Shown: in pieces, positions 1 through 16,012 of the stretch | Numbering within the stretch: the stretch's first letter is position 1 | Layout of the letters: each line of letters opens with the position of its first letter | NCBI RefSeq assembly: GCF_021155775.2 | Contig: NC_060238.1 | Coordinates: 20,192,970-20,256,969 of the forward strand | Length of the DNA: 64,000 nucleotides | Direction: 5' to 3' | From: Neodiprion pinetum | Lineage: Eukaryota; Arthropoda; Insecta; Hymenoptera; Diprionidae | Program-made: the position numbers and the translations under genes | Notes under the pieces: generated by a model | What the model was told of the DNA's origin: nothing | What the model saw: the letters and a program-made list of their open reading frames with translations, nothing else | Database searches by the model: none

Positions 1-21
1 GAATCTACTCAACGCCTATAT

Positions 22-518
22 GTATATGAGGTATTCCATGCCAACTGAGAGGACATTTTCCCTGACCCCCGGTAATTTGCTTCATTATTTTTTATACGAT
101 TCTACAACCTAAAAAAAGCGCTCACCATTTTTTTCAGATTTTTTGTCTCAACCATTTTTTTTTTTCAAAAATGTTACAAACCCTTTTATGGTCCTAAAAA
201 AAACGCCATTTTTTATTTTTTTACAAAAATTCACATAATTTCTGGGTCCCGAAACAAACATTTTGAGTCATAGTTCAGAGTGGAGAATTGATTTTTTGTG
301 TTTTTTAAATATTTTTTTAGAGGAATAATTTTTCTTGGACGTATACAAAACGTATGTTATGTTTGTAACATTTTTAAAAAAAGAATGGTTGGGACGAAAA
401 ATCTGAAAAAAAATGGCGAGTGCTTTTTTTAGGTTGTAGAATCATATGAAAAATAATGAAGCAAATTGGCGGGGGTCAGGGAAAAGGTCCTCGCAGTTGG
501 CATGGAATACCTCATATA
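22..518. mobile_element. Foldback/MITE-like element, GGTATTCCATGCC termini
   Basis: Left arm (about 22-183) and right arm (about 358-518) are inverted copies at roughly 90 percent identity. Both begin TATGAGGTATTCCATGCC, followed by a shared block with the words TTTGCTTCATTATTTTT and GATTCTACAACCTAAAAA. The loop is AT-rich and has no ORF. Its ends resemble the GGGGCATTCCA elements at 9984 and 15020. Confidence 0.85.
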
Positions 519-835
519 TATATATATGCAGTGACTACAACTCTTTTTTCTATAAGAACACAATTATTCATCGAGCTCTGATAACAGCTTGAGCACAATG
601 TAAATGTCTATAATTTTATAATGATATTTCATACGAAAAGAATTTAAGGGAAATGTTGAAGCTGTACGAGATAAGATTTGATTAATTTATGATCGTATGA
701 GAAGTTGGTTTTTTTATTTTTGAACGAATTTATTTACTTATGTCATATGCTGTTTGGGGTACTTTTTTTTCTATTAGCATCGATTCTATAAGTTTGATCG
801 TTATAAAGAGGAAGAAAGGATCGAATTTGGAAAAT
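519..835. other. AT-rich intergenic sequence
   Basis: No recognisable gene or repeat. It lies between the foldback element and the long direct repeat. Confidence 0.6.
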
Positions 836-1433
836 TTGAGTTCCGTTGCGGAAGAAGAAAAAAAAACCGCAAGAGTTTTAACGCGAAAATCATTCTTTGC
901 TCCGAATATCGTGAAAGTGAAATTCTGTAACAGATACGATTTTGTAGGGCATCGATTGCGTTGTGATCCGAAATGAAGAAGATTGATGATTTTTGAAACC
1001 GTAATATAAAAGGAACGTTGCGTTTACATTGATATTTATTATTCAAACGTCGAGTCGTTGAAAATTTCATTCGTCGGTCGGATCGTTGAAAAACTTTCCG
1101 CGCGTTCAAATTTTTTTTCCGATCAACTCGCATTTAATTACAGGCGTATATTTTCCGTCGATCGTTCGTAGAGTGAGAATATTTTCCGATCCTCGCGACA
1201 AAAACTAGCTTCAAGAATCAACGACCTGCAGAATCGTCGGGTCCCGTATCGTCGCGAGTGCGCAACGAGAAGCGTCGATCGATCGAATATAATCTGTCGA
1301 TGAATCTGAGGTGCGCGTTATCTGCGCCAAGATATCTTAAATCAATTCATCCCTCCGTTCGTCGATCGAAAAAGACAGATGATCTCAAGTCGTGGGAATT
1401 CTATCGATGCTAAGTGATTTCTCCTCTCCTCAC
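836..1433 (+). repeat. Long direct repeat, copy A
   Basis: About 600 bases are near-identical to 28945-29550 in the same orientation. By eye the copies differ at only a few positions (for example TTCCGCGCG versus TTCGGCGCG) plus an indel in an A/GAA run. The unit contains a TATA-like ATATAAAAG near 1005. Shared sequence stops abruptly after CTCCTCTCCTCAC. It could be a solo LTR of an unknown family or a recent duplicate; no coding capacity is recognised. Confidence 0.85.
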
Positions 1434-2414
1434 ACGCCGCATTGTTTAATGTTACAGAGCGATCATACATCGACAGAATATTAATTGTCATCTCGAGAAA
1501 CCTAAAAAGATCTGTAACAACGTTCGACAATTGGATTATCCTACATTGTAAGAATATAGATATCGGTATACGAATGTAACCTTTTCTTATAGTTTTTACT
1601 TCAATTTTGTACACTTCGTTGCTACAATTACAATAAAAAAGAAAAAAATGTCCAAGAGAATCGACAATCGTGTTATCAAATTAAACCAGCGTGAGTTTTT
1701 CGTCTCGATTTTTATCCGGCATCTCGCCACCGATCGGATCGATCCCAGGATAATCTTCAATCCTAAAGTGAAATTTTTTCACGATTGTTATATTTTCGAA
1801 GCTGGATAAAAAAAAAAAAAAAAATATGCAGACTGCTGGCCGAGCAGCGAGTAGGTGCCTACCTACAACAAAGGACAGAGCAAACGAGTGTTATACGACT
1901 CGGTGTCGTGTTCATTTTTTCATTGGTTCCCTTTCCTGCTAACTAACTTTGTCCACACACTCTCGAGCAACGCGGCTGCCGCAGGACTGCGTCCGTGAAC
2001 TTCTTCCAGCAAGATAGACAATTGGGGTTTGGAATGAAATTTTTTTTTTTATTTCATATTCTTGTAGATTGGAAAAAAAATATTTTTGACGTATTTTTTA
2101 TTTTTTCGATTCAATCAAAATTGCCGTTAATATAACAGATTGAAAACTGTAACATTGTGACGTAACCCGTGTTAAGATATATCTATATATATATATACAT
2201 ATCAAAGTCAGTGAAATTCAATCACCTATAACATGAAAAATTATCATTTTTAACGAAAAACAAAAAATACGTTATCATTATTTTGGCTTGCATTGCATAA
2301 TGCACCCATAAAAATGGAGAGAAAAAATTCATTCAAAATCCCAATTGGAATTTCATTACACCGACACCGATAATGTGGAAAACATTGTGTAACAAATTTT
2401 TAAGGAAGGTTTTT
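1434..2414. other. Intergenic sequence without genes
   Basis: AT-rich, with homopolymer A/T runs near 1808 and 2040. Nothing assignable. Confidence 0.6.
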
Positions 2415-2690
2415 ATTCTTGTCACGTGAAACGAATTCGTTGATTTTTCTCAACACGCGTGAATTTTTTAAATAATTTTCTCATTATTTTGAAATTTCGT
2501 CAAGTTTTCGCAAAAACGTTGTACAGTACAAATAAAAAGTTTCCGGGGCATTGAACGAACAGTTTCGTAAATACAGCCCTTAAAAATTTTCGAAAACCGT
2601 AATTTCCAAATAATGTGAAAATTCTTTGAAAATTCACGTGTAATCTTAAAAGTCAACGAATTCATTTCACATGACATAAAAAAAAAGATT
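2415..2690. mobile_element. Short inverted-repeat element
   Basis: Arms of about 50 bases face each other: 2421-2470 (with CACGTGAAACGAATTCGTTGA) is the reverse complement, with mismatches, of 2628-2678 (TCAACGAATTCATTTCACATG). The spacer is about 160 bases and has no ORF. Target duplications are not clear. Confidence 0.7.
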
Positions 2691-5600
2691 CCCTGAGGCT
2701 GTTGTTTCATTCGTTCGTTCACCATCAGCAGCTCAAATAAAATACTGCTGAACAGTTTGTTTTTTTTTTTTTTTTAACGTCTTCTTCACTCCTCCCAAAT
2801 TCTGACTTAAACGATCCGACCGATTAAAATCTTTAATGGCAGAGGCATGTCGCCCAATAATTCGTATTCAGAAAGCGTATGAACAAGATATTTAAATGTG
2901 GAAAATCACCGAAGTGATTTCGCTTTGTCGGCGTGGGTTTCAACTGAACTGCGAATCATTCGTAATTTGCCCATCAATGCCCGTCTTAAGGTAGTCAGGT
3001 AGTAATTTCGGGAATGTTTAATCCACACGACTTTTAATTATATAATTTTTCGATTAATTTTAAACAATCCCGTAAAGTTTGAAAATGATTTACCGTTTAG
3101 TAACCGATTTTTTTAACTTTCTTTTATTTCGAACTTGAGCTATTTTATATTGTGCAGATACAGGAACTGGGATATAAAAACTGATAGTTTCGAGTTGGTT
3201 GTCTTAGAATAAAATGTTTCTAGGATGGGAATGAATATTGAATAAAGTAAAATGGATATTTAGGAATAAAATGTCAATTTTTTGCGAATCTTGTCCGTCG
3301 TTTAATAATTAAAAACGTAATCTAAAATAAAAAAAAAAAATAAAAAAAAAAAAAAGAATCCGATTGTAATTTTGGTTAGGTTTTACATCATAAAATTAAT
3401 TATTTTCTGCTGTTTGCATACGGTATTGCTAAAGTACTTTACTTTTGTTGTTATCTTTTTTGCAAACATCCCCTCAAATCGTAACTTATCTGACATTTTG
3501 CCATAGTCCAATTTTTACCTAGACACCCGGATATCTAAAGATATATTTTTACACACGAGTAGCCATAATTCTCTTGTCCGTTTTTCCAAAAATTGACATG
3601 AACAAAGAATCCAACAATGGTCCTTGAATTTATTGCGTTTATGAACGATCAGATTTGAACGTGAGAAAGATTTCTCGTACCTAAAAAAAAACATTATCAC
3701 CCTGCTTGAGTTACACGATATGTGTAACACACAGTGGTGGTTGTATGCCGGCCGTTTGTCTAGGTGTTCATAGCTGTTGTACACACCTTGTACCTGGCTG
3801 TGTCGAGTGAATAGTGAATGGGACCATATAATCAGTAACCCATTGCCAAAACTCGTAACACACCCGCATGTCTCTTCTTTCTCAACGTGGTGGGTCTGAG
3901 ATGTCTATTGTAACGGTTTTTTCTTTTTTTACTTTGGATCGGATGTCGAGTTTTAAATATCAACACTCTCAGCCACGGATGATGTTATAAATCATCTTCT
4001 TCGTTTCTGGGAGCAAATTCATAGCGTGACGAAAATCGTACGCGAGACATAACGATTAAATCGAAAATATGGTCTCTGTAATCTATAGGCTTTTAAAGTC
4101 GATCGAATTTTTGTCTCCAACGGTGAATGTGCGAATCAATGTGAACAATCTTCGTGAAATGACGTTCAACGACATACTTTGCAGCCAATTTCTTAGTCTC
4201 CCAAAAATACTATATTTACAAGCAGTGAATTTCGTTACATCTGAGCATGAAACAAAATATCGATCATGCCAATTTCGGTACTGATTATTAAATGGAAAAT
4301 ATGGTCCGTTACGAAGTCTGGCTTACGAAGACAATCGAACGTTGGTCTCGAATCGCGTTCGATGCTTCATCTTTTCAGGCAACTCTGTAGTGTGAAGAAA
4401 CAGTCCATTGGACAGTGAATTGTCCTGATTTCAGAGGTTTTGAAAAAAAAATTGACCCATCATAGAAAGGTACTAATTGATGAATTAAAAATACAGTCTT
4501 CTACAGTTTCTGGCTGGTATCCAAGCACAATAAAATGTCGGTATTGAACAATGACCGTGGTCATTACGAATATGATGAAAGCTTCGTGAAAGCATGTCAA
4601 GAGTCCAGAGGAAAGACCGTTGCAGTCCATTTTTCATCGAAAACGAATCAGCGATGCTACTGTTGTGGCTTTTTTTATTTAGACTTCAGAGAGTAGTTTG
4701 AAAAAATGGGAGCGTCGAATGAGAAAACTTGGTTTGTACTCTTACGAGAAAGCAAACCTTGGTTCTCATTTATTTGGTTTAATTGGTTCCTGTAACATCC
4801 TTGACCCATCGTGTCTTTGGATGAAGTCCTGTTGACTTACGACGACAGTCACGAACATCGTCGGCTCCACGATTTCAGGATATAAGGTGTGTCAGAATTG
4901 AATACCGATATTCGCTCGGTCTGCGCAGATCCAAGACGAAGTCACAGAAGTCACCTAAGCACGTTACTCGAGGTTCGAGCTTACTTATTTCCGGTATATT
5001 CTGTTCGCTGAAAATAACGATATAACCATTAAATGACAAAATGTCAAGGCTATAAGGCTATGACGTCACCTTGGACATGTTCTTTAATTGGTTAAAGTGA
5101 AACCTATGTCCATTGTTTAACCTTATTTCATCGCACGTCATGATCGTCTCAAGCAATTCCAAGGAGAAGTAAGAGAAGAAAGAATCTGCGACTCTGAGAG
5201 TAGAGGAAGGAGGTTGCGGTTTCCTCAAGTCGTTTACCGTCTCCCTAAGACGTGGAGGACGTGATCCTTTCGCGTCCTGGCAAGCCAGGGACGCGCCCTT
5301 GAATGATATTCCTCCTGCAGTAGTTTTATTTCGAACCCTAAGACCCAGGAAAGTTTAAAGTTATACGTAATGGGCGTCGACGCAGCTGTCGAGGCTCGTT
5401 TTCGTTCCTTGGTGAAGGAGACTTTCACAGGCGGATAGTTTGTCTAGTTTCTGTTTTACGAAATTAACGCCCGTTCTCTCGAAGACATCGAGGGGACGGC
5501 AAAAATCCTCCCCGAGTGTGTTTCTTCTAGGTTTTAGTTTTTTTTTTCTTTTTTTTTTTTTTTATTTATTTTTTTTTTCCCTTTCCTTCTTTTTATTTTC

Positions 5601-7320
5601 CAGCCACTCCACGGGGTGGAAAAGTCTCGAATCCCTGGATTAAGATGTTGCGTATTTTCAATCTTTTTTACGTGTTCCCAAAGACAGCCGGGTATAACCT
5701 ATATGCATACCTTGTAACGACAGTTAATCAAGACTTCTAACCAGACCGTATTTCAAACCTCTCTTCACTCCGGGCTTTCAATTTTATTTTCGTACGGTTT
5801 AAACGGGTTCGGAATTTAACTCGTTGCTGGTTTTCTTTTTTTTTTTTCTTTTTTTTACTTTCCACTTGAGTTAGGATATAATTAATACCTACGGCAGTTT
5901 TAGATTTTTAGGTTACAACGACAGGTGCGCTCTACACTTGAGTACGATGTGAAGAAATAGAAACGAAATTTGAAAAATTGCGAGTTCAAATTTTCAAAAA
6001 AAACATTAAAAAACACAGCAATCACGATTGACAGTTGCGAAACAATGAATAGCCAAATACAAATTTTTCTTTCGATTGTTCACAAAAATTAAAATTCATT
6101 ATAATACAATGTGATGTTCGGTGAATTATGCCGATTGTCACGTGAGAAAAGATGACGATTAGAAACGATTTGAAATATCACTTGACCGGAGGCTTTTATC
6201 ATCGCTACACATTTAAAACGCTTATAAAATGGTGATTTTGATCATGCTTTAACAGTACGAGATTTTTCCGACAGTATTTGAGTTTCGTAATTGAGAATGT
6301 AACGCAAACGCTCGTAATTTTCAATATTTTAAGCTCTGTTCCAGATTGCGAAGTGAAATATAAAAAAAAATAAGAAATTTACGGTGAGATTAAAACTTGG
6401 AAGAAATAACTCACAAATAATCCGAAACTTATGGAATCCTTAAATAATAGGACATAGTTTAACCGATTAATCGATTAACGGAGCCGGCTATTGTGAAGGC
6501 TGTTTTTTTAAAACATTTTTTTTAAGACAAACTATTCAAATAAAATTTCTCATAATTTTCACATTGTATTTATAAACATATCAACAAACTTTTTATTTTA
6601 CGAGCTGAAGAAATGCAAAAAAAAACAAAAATGCAACTTGAAATTTGTTTTTTTTTTTTTGTAAAACAAAAACTACCAAAGCAATCGTGATTATCTTAGT
6701 TCACGTTCTTTTACGTACGTTCATTTCGAACGGCATAAATAAGGTTACATACACTATTTCGTCTGCAAAAAATTCACCCAAGGTTGTTTAAGCGTCAATA
6801 AATATAACGTGAAAGTTATGAAAAATTTTATATTTCAATCGTTAGGCGTAAAAAAGCACCCAATAAAACCTTTGAAAAACAAACATCACACTAGACGAAC
6901 CTCTCAATCGAAAAAAACTGTTAATCGATTAATCGCGTAACGACACTAATAGTCAAACTTTTGAAGACATACGATACAAAGAATTTAAGAGTCCGTGTCT
7001 GTTGCGCATAAATTTACAATTTTATACCAGAGAGATGAATGTGCGATTCGCGTGTATAATGAGGTTTACATATATACATGCAAATCTGTGAAAAAAGTAC
7101 ATGTTCGCATTAAAAAAAAAAAAAAAAAAAAAAAACAATGTTGACCTGCAAATGACCTTGTGAACCTCCACCGAATCAAAAGTAAGATGGCACGGTGTTT
7201 TTTTCCCCCCTTAGAACCATGAAACTATTATTTCAAACATCTTTCTCTAAAATGGCTGGTTCTCGAGATATTCTGCTGTGTCCACTTAAATGGACCACCC
7301 TGTATATACATATATATTAA
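2691..7320. other. Intergenic stretch with degenerate repeats
   Basis: No gene recognised. A degenerate internal repeat occurs at about 4055 and 4288 (shared word GAAAATATGGTC), possibly again near 4490. A fragment near 6500-6730 shares ACTACCAAAGCAATC with 47690-47830. At 7290-7305 the word GGACCACCCTGTATA looks like a transposon terminus without a visible partner. Long A/T runs occur at 5540-5580 and 7110-7135. Confidence 0.5.
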
Positions 7321-7969
7321 AGTGGTCCTTATTCAGGGTGTTGGAGAATTTTTGCCAGACCATCCTCCAAATCAACTTCAAATAATTCGAAAACAATCGC
7401 CTAATTTTTTCAGATTTTTACATCGAATCTAAGATGGTCCGCATTGTGATCGAAGTTTCTTATGGAAATTAACACGGGTAAAACTTTTTCTCTCGGTATA
7501 TATTTTATTGCAAGAGTGATAATGTTTCAAATAATCTGTAACCGCGAGGATTTGGTGAGAATTAGTGCTACTGTCTGTGAAAAAATAGACATCGTCGTAC
7601 GAGGCAATCTAGACGAATTGCACAACCTCGAAACCTGACTTTTTTTTTTTATTTAGAGGAAGTGCAATTCGTCTAGATTGCCTCGTACGATGATGTGTAT
7701 TTTTTTTTCATACAGCGTCGCCAACGCCGACTGAAACCTCGCAGTTGCAGATTTTTTTGGAACATTATTACTTTCACGATAAAATATATAGTGCGAAAAA
7801 AAGTTTTTCTCACGTCATTTCCATAAGAAACTTCGATCACAATCCGGGCTATCTCAGACTTGCTGTCAGAATCTGAAAAAATTTGGCGACTCTTTTTAAA
7901 TGATTTGAAATTGATTTCGGTGATGGCGCGGTAAAAATTCGTCAACACCCTAAACAAGGACCACCCCAG
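7321..7969. mobile_element. Long-arm foldback element, GGTGGTCC family, copy 1
   Basis: About 650 bases with arms of about 300 that fold on a short T-rich centre (near 7640). The left end AGTGGTCCTTATTCAGGGTG pairs with the right end CACCCTAAACAAGGACCACC. The arms have diverged to perhaps 80 percent, while this copy is much closer to copy 2 at 23420, so the foldback form itself was propagated. A flanking TA on each side would fit a TA-targeting transposase. No internal ORF is plausible. Confidence 0.88.
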
Positions 7970-8420
7970 TATACATACATATATATATATATATGTATAT
8001 ATATTCTATGTATAATATGTATCATATATACAGCTTGCCGAGCGTCGTAATTCAAGAACGAGTGTATGGGTGGTGGTCTAGGGCCGGTAGGTAGGTATAT
8101 ATATAGCTAATAATAGTGAGTTTGTAATGGCAATAGCAATAATTGAATGAACCGAACGGCTCGGTCCATGGCTTACAACATCCTGGCACGTGCGTAAACA
8201 GTTCTTAGGCAATTCAGGGTAAGACCTGCGGCCTGCAGGAGTAGAGGAGAACATTCGGTTACTACGCAAACTCCAAGAAGCTACCTGCCCTACACCAACC
8301 TTACGCGTATACCTTCGCATACGCGTGTATGTACAAGGACTGCGTTCGTTAACCGAGGCAAATTATTATTCAACGAACGCGGAAAAGCCCAACCTATTAC
8401 GATATTTATACACCGTGACA

Positions 8421-8804
8421 ATATCTTGAAATTTGAGAATCAACCGCGCGTGCGCCAAATAATTAAATCTCATTGGTCGGCGAAATCTTTCCGCAGCGAT
8501 ATTCTTGTCTGCGATGCAGGCCGGCCAACCTAAGCAAAATGTCTACGTTTGAATTTTCAAAGAGCGTAAGCGTTAAATTCCGACCGTTCTTCGAAGAATC
8601 AACTTTCCGACCCGATGACAAATGCTTCCGAAACCTTTCCGAGTCACTGCCTCAATTATTTGAGATTCTAACCTCGAAAATTCGTATCAACTACGTCGCC
8701 GGCAGAAACAAAGTTCGGCGGCTGAAAACTCGGGTTGGCAAGCCTGCGCGAACAGCCGATAAAACTCGCGCATGCGCGGTTGATTTTTAAGTTTCAAGAT
8801 ATAT
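8421..8804. mobile_element. Inverted-repeat element with CGCGCATGCGC arms
   Basis: The left end (ATATCTTGAAATTTGAGAAT then CAACCGCGCGTGCGC) is matched in reverse by the right end (GCGCATGCGCGGTTGATTTT then AAGTTTCAAGATAT). About 385 bases in all. It contains ATTGGTCGG near the left arm; a related combination (GCGCGCATTT, ATTGGTCGATACAAGATATT) appears in sim intron 3 at about 44120-44175. Confidence 0.75.
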
Positions 8805-9983
8805 TTATATCCATATGTTATGTACGCTGAACGATAGAAATAGACGCGAACTAGATTTGTTTCGAAAAATTTATTTCCGTCGATTTTTCTTCCTCGATGT
8901 TGTTAACTACTACACGTGTATAGCCTCGGGAAGTTGAAGTATTATAATCGATATTTATTTAACTTATACGTTGATTATATTAACAATCCAATATGGCGGA
9001 ACGAGTTGTTTGCTTTTTTTTCTCGGGCTATTTCTCGTGTACACTCAAAAAAGTACCGTAATTAACGGAGAGAGAAAGAGAGAAAAAACAACAATGATCA
9101 GTTAAATTATTAACATACGGTTGAATGCCTAATTTGTTGACTGAAAAATGCTCGAGATTGAAATTCGGTTTTATTTTTTCTTCTTCTTTTTCTTTTGTCA
9201 CGTATTTACTCTTGACTAAATTGTCTATTTCGCAGATTCAACAATTCTTTTCGCCCGTGTGATTTTTAATTATGCGAACGCGTATATAAACTTATAGATC
9301 GATTTGGAACATCCATTTTAAATTTTATATACATATATACATATATGTATATTTTTTTTCAAGTCCAGTTTTTGCTATCTTATTGCTGGCACGATTGATC
9401 GAATGAGAAATTGTCCCATAATTGGGATACAATTTTACTGGAAAAATTTATATATCGAAAGGAATGATATTAAATTTGAGGGGAGAAAGAGAAAAAAAGG
9501 AAAGAAAAGAAATCGTACGTTGAGAGATTAAAAAGTGTACTAAAAAGAAATAAGAAAACGTCGAATGAAAAAGAAATTGTAGAAAAATCTTCGATCGAAT
9601 CGTTATCTAAATTTTCACACCCATAGACTTATTTGGTACGTATAACGTATCGCGTTTAATGGGTTAAACAGAGAAAAGGAGAGAGGGTGTAAATTAAAAT
9701 AAATCACTGCTTTGTCGACGGCAATAAATTAGTCTCCGTATGCGATGCGTGTATAATACACACCCGGTTTGCGTGGCTGCAATGAACGGGCAAGAAACGA
9801 ATAACAACAAACACAGGAAAGCATAAATTTCAGACCTACAAATCCTTTTCGAGATAAGTTGAGCGTAAATTTGATATTATAATATGGATATATACATATC
9901 GGGTTGATATCGACACGCGTACAACGTTCGAGTTAAAAACGAACCGTTCTTCAACTAACATGTAGCGTAATTTTTATGAACAT
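8805..9983. other. AT-rich intergenic sequence
   Basis: No gene or clear repeat beyond short TA/ATAC runs near 9330. Confidence 0.6.
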
Positions 9984-10513
9984 ATATGATGCATTCCACG
10001 CCAATTCGACCTGGGTTTTTTACCCTTGACCTCTCAGATTAGGCGCGCGATTTTTTCTATGATTTTTCTCACTTGCGAGGATACTGTTTCTTATTTTTCC
10101 GTTCAATTTGAATTTCATACAATTTTTAGAAACGATTTTATCGATCGACCAAAGTTAAAAATTTGAAAAAAATCTGAAAAATCCTACGTCGGATATAAAA
10201 ATTTTTAATCTTGTAACCGGAGTGGGCCGATTTTCCTTTCTTACTGTTTTCAAGCTTTTTCCGAAAAAAAAACGTTCAAAAAATTAGAGAAGCTTAAAAA
10301 TTTTTATATCTGACGCAGGATTTTTCAGAATTTTTTCAAAATTTAAATTTTGGTCGGTCGATAAAATCGTTTCTAAAAATTGGAGAAAATTCAAATTGAG
10401 TCCATATAAAAAAAAAAAAGAAAAAAACCGAGTACCAGTCAAAGTGAGAACGATCATGGAACAAATCGCGCGACAAATCTAAGAGGTCGAATTTTCGTGG
10501 AATGCCCCATATG
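9984..10513. mobile_element. Foldback element, GGGGCATTCCA family
   Basis: The ends ATATGATGCATTCCACG and CGTGGAATGCCCCATATG are inverted copies. The arms continue through AATTCGACCT and CGCGCGATTT, then an inner block GATTTTATCGATCGACC whose reverse complement lies near 10350. About 530 bases, no ORF. Same terminal signature as 22-518 and 15020-15442. Confidence 0.83.
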
Positions 10514-11898
10514 TATACAAGTTAGCTACATTAAATTTCGACTCCATATACGCGTCTCGTATTATATTTAAACCCATAACAAAACGCCACGGCAATCGGC
10601 ACAATGGAATTCTTTGTACCTCGTACCTCGGTTTCAAATTATGAAACGACGTAAAATTTTTCACATCTCAAGTCACGGTTGGTTGGAAAAAAATTTCATC
10701 CACTTATTTCTTAATCTTCTTTCTCGTTTGTGTCGCCCGTTGAAATCGTTTTTTATCCGGTAACAAAATTTCTACAATTATCCAGAAATAAGAAGTTGTT
10801 ACGGAAAGTTGTTTTTGTCTCACGAATTTCTATCTTTCGCTTTAATTTTATTACGGTTTACTTATTTATCTTGTTCGTTACGAGAAGTCTTGTAGAATTT
10901 ATCTTAAGATAAATTGGCGATTTGTTTAAGATGTTTGCTTTTAAGTTTTGTGAATTTTTGAAATCTTTAGCTGGTTAAATCGTGATCTTTGGTTCTCTGG
11001 TAAGACTTTTCCATTTTCGATAAACTAAAGTTTGCCAGAATCTCTCTAATGAAATTTTACAACAAAGGTGGAACGACTTAAATTGAACAATGAATTCGAA
11101 TAAACTTTTTCCAGTACACTTGACGATAAAAGCGATCTTAAATTCGTAAATAACTTTATTCGTTATTCACAAAACGTATCAATTTCTCCAATATCTTTTA
11201 CCGAACAGGTTAAATAATTTTATTGCAAACAATTTCGTTTTGTCGACTATAGTTGGGTAAATTTTAGTAACGAGCTAGTTTTTTTAAGTAAACTCGTGTA
11301 ATAAATAATAATAAATATAATTACAAACAGTTACTCGTACCAGTTTTTTCTTTCAAAAATCTTTTCAATATCAATTGGAATTCAATTTGCTCTAAGATGA
11401 TTTCTAGACGGTGAATAAAAAAATAACAAGCATAAATAAAAAAAAAACATATCGTCGAATCGGAATCAATATTTCATTACCGATAATTAATTTTTTTCAT
11501 TCTTTTATTATCGATAATCGCGATAAAATCTTTGAAAAACGAAATCGGTTCGCATAATATCCACCTACGGTTTGTTTTAACAAGGTTTTTATAATTTTTA
11601 AAAGTAGAGAAAGAGGGATCCGGATTTTCCTACATCTTTAAAACTGACCGAACAGCTGTGACGCATTTTTTCACATTCATCTTTCTCACTTTCTTTCTGT
11701 TTCTTTGGGTTATAACATACCGTAAAGCCAAGGGACTGCTAAACGTTTCGACATGTGTAGAAACACGAAATTCGATATTTCGTACAAACGAAACTTCCCG
11801 CGTCAGATATTATATGCCTAGTAGTTATATATATATGTATACATGTATACATATATACATATAATATACTGTTTAGAATCTTGACACTCTTTGCTACT
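10514..11898. other. AT-rich intergenic sequence
   Basis: No recognisable gene or repeat other than a TA/TACA microsatellite at about 11826-11862. Confidence 0.6.
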
Positions 11899-12001
11899 TA
11901 ATTCAATACTTAAGTCACAAAAAGCACAAATACATAAATATGAAGGTTGAAAATATCACATAAATGATTTTTGTGCTTTTTGTGAGTTAAGTATTGAATT
12001 G
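11899..12001. repeat. Hairpin-forming inverted repeat
   Basis: Arms of about 30 bases: CAATACTTAAGTCACAAAAA and its near reverse complement TTTTTGTGAGTTAAGTATTG, separated by about 37 bases. It may be a small MITE or the end of a larger decayed element that reaches GAAACACCCTAATATA near 12458. Confidence 0.65.
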
Positions 12002-15019
<3,018 letters not shown>

Positions 15020-15442
15020 TATACGGGGCATTCCATGTCAAATTTACTACTTTTCTCCCCTCACCATTTTTCATTCGTTCCGCGATTTTTCGTACGATTC
15101 TACCGTAACGTTTCACGATGGCGTTTCGGTTGTTGAAAATGTTTAAGGAGCCGAAAAAAAAAATAGAAGAAAAAATCGGCCCATCATCGGCCCGGTGTCG
15201 GTGTGATCGGAATGAGAAACTGGATTTTTCGGAATTTTTTCAGATCTTTAAAAACGACCGTTTTCGAAACGGGTTTGAATAATATTTGAAAAATAAAAAA
15301 AAAAACAAATGTTGGCGAAAAAAATTTGAAAAAATTCAGGAGTGCCTTTTTTTGGATGGTGAAATCGTACAAGAAATCGCGGAACGAATCGAACATGGTG
15401 AGGGTAAAAAAGGGGTAAATTTGACACGGTGTGCCCCATATA
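15020..15442. mobile_element. Foldback element, GGGGCATTCCA family
   Basis: Left end TATACGGGGCATTCCATG, right end GGTGTGCCCCATATA. The arms pair through AATTTACTAC/TTTAC, CCTCACCAT and GATTCG/CGATTTCTTGTACGATT-type blocks. About 420 bases and no ORF. Its right end directly abuts the next element (15443). Confidence 0.82.
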
Positions 15443-16012
15443 TTAGGGTGATTAAAAAAAATCATTGTTTTTTTCGTAAAAAAAGTGGTTGCGAAAAAAC
15501 GATTCGAAATGACGAAAAAATAATGCCTGCGCGCGGATAAATTTTTTAATCAAGATTTGGATAATAGCGCAAGTCGATTTTGTGTATTTGTTTAAGGTTT
15601 TTTCTTTTCGTAAAATTTAGATGAGATCGTAATTGCCGGTGTAAATATATATTTCACGAAGAAACCACAGGATACCTTTTTTGTAGATTTATTGTTAACA
15701 AAAAAGCTATCTCGTTAAATCTGACATAATCCACTATTTCGTGAGATATTTTTCGAAAACGCATCGACTGCAAAAAAAAAAAAAAAAAAAAAAAACAACT
15801 ATATATTTACACCGGCAATTACGATCCCATCTAAATTTTACGAAAAGAAAAAACCTTAAACAAATACACAAAATCGACTTGCGCTATTATCCAAATCTTG
15901 AGTAAAAAATTTTTCCGCTCGCAGGCATTATTTTTTCGTAATTTCGAATCGTTTTTTCGCAACCACGTTTTTTCGTAAAAAAATAATGATTTTTTTTTTT
16001 TAATCACCCTAG
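15443..16012. mobile_element. Foldback element with TTAGGGTGATTAA termini and TA duplication
   Basis: About 570 bases. TTAGGGTGATTAAAAAAAAT at the left pairs with TTTTTTTAATCACCCTAG at the right. The arms extend more than 200 bases (shared words AACGATTCGAAAT, GCGCAAGTCGATTTTGTG, GGTTTTTTCTTTTCGT, TTGCCGGTGTAAATATATA). It is flanked by TA on both sides. It sits at the end of the preceding foldback; another terminus-like GAATGCCCCATACGTG follows at 16034, suggesting nested insertions. Confidence 0.85.

Noticed and set aside
801..1133. 110-codon - strand ORF repeated at 28897-29250
   Set aside because: Conservation between the copies reflects the recent direct repeat, with both synonymous-like and other changes too few to judge; no domain recognised.
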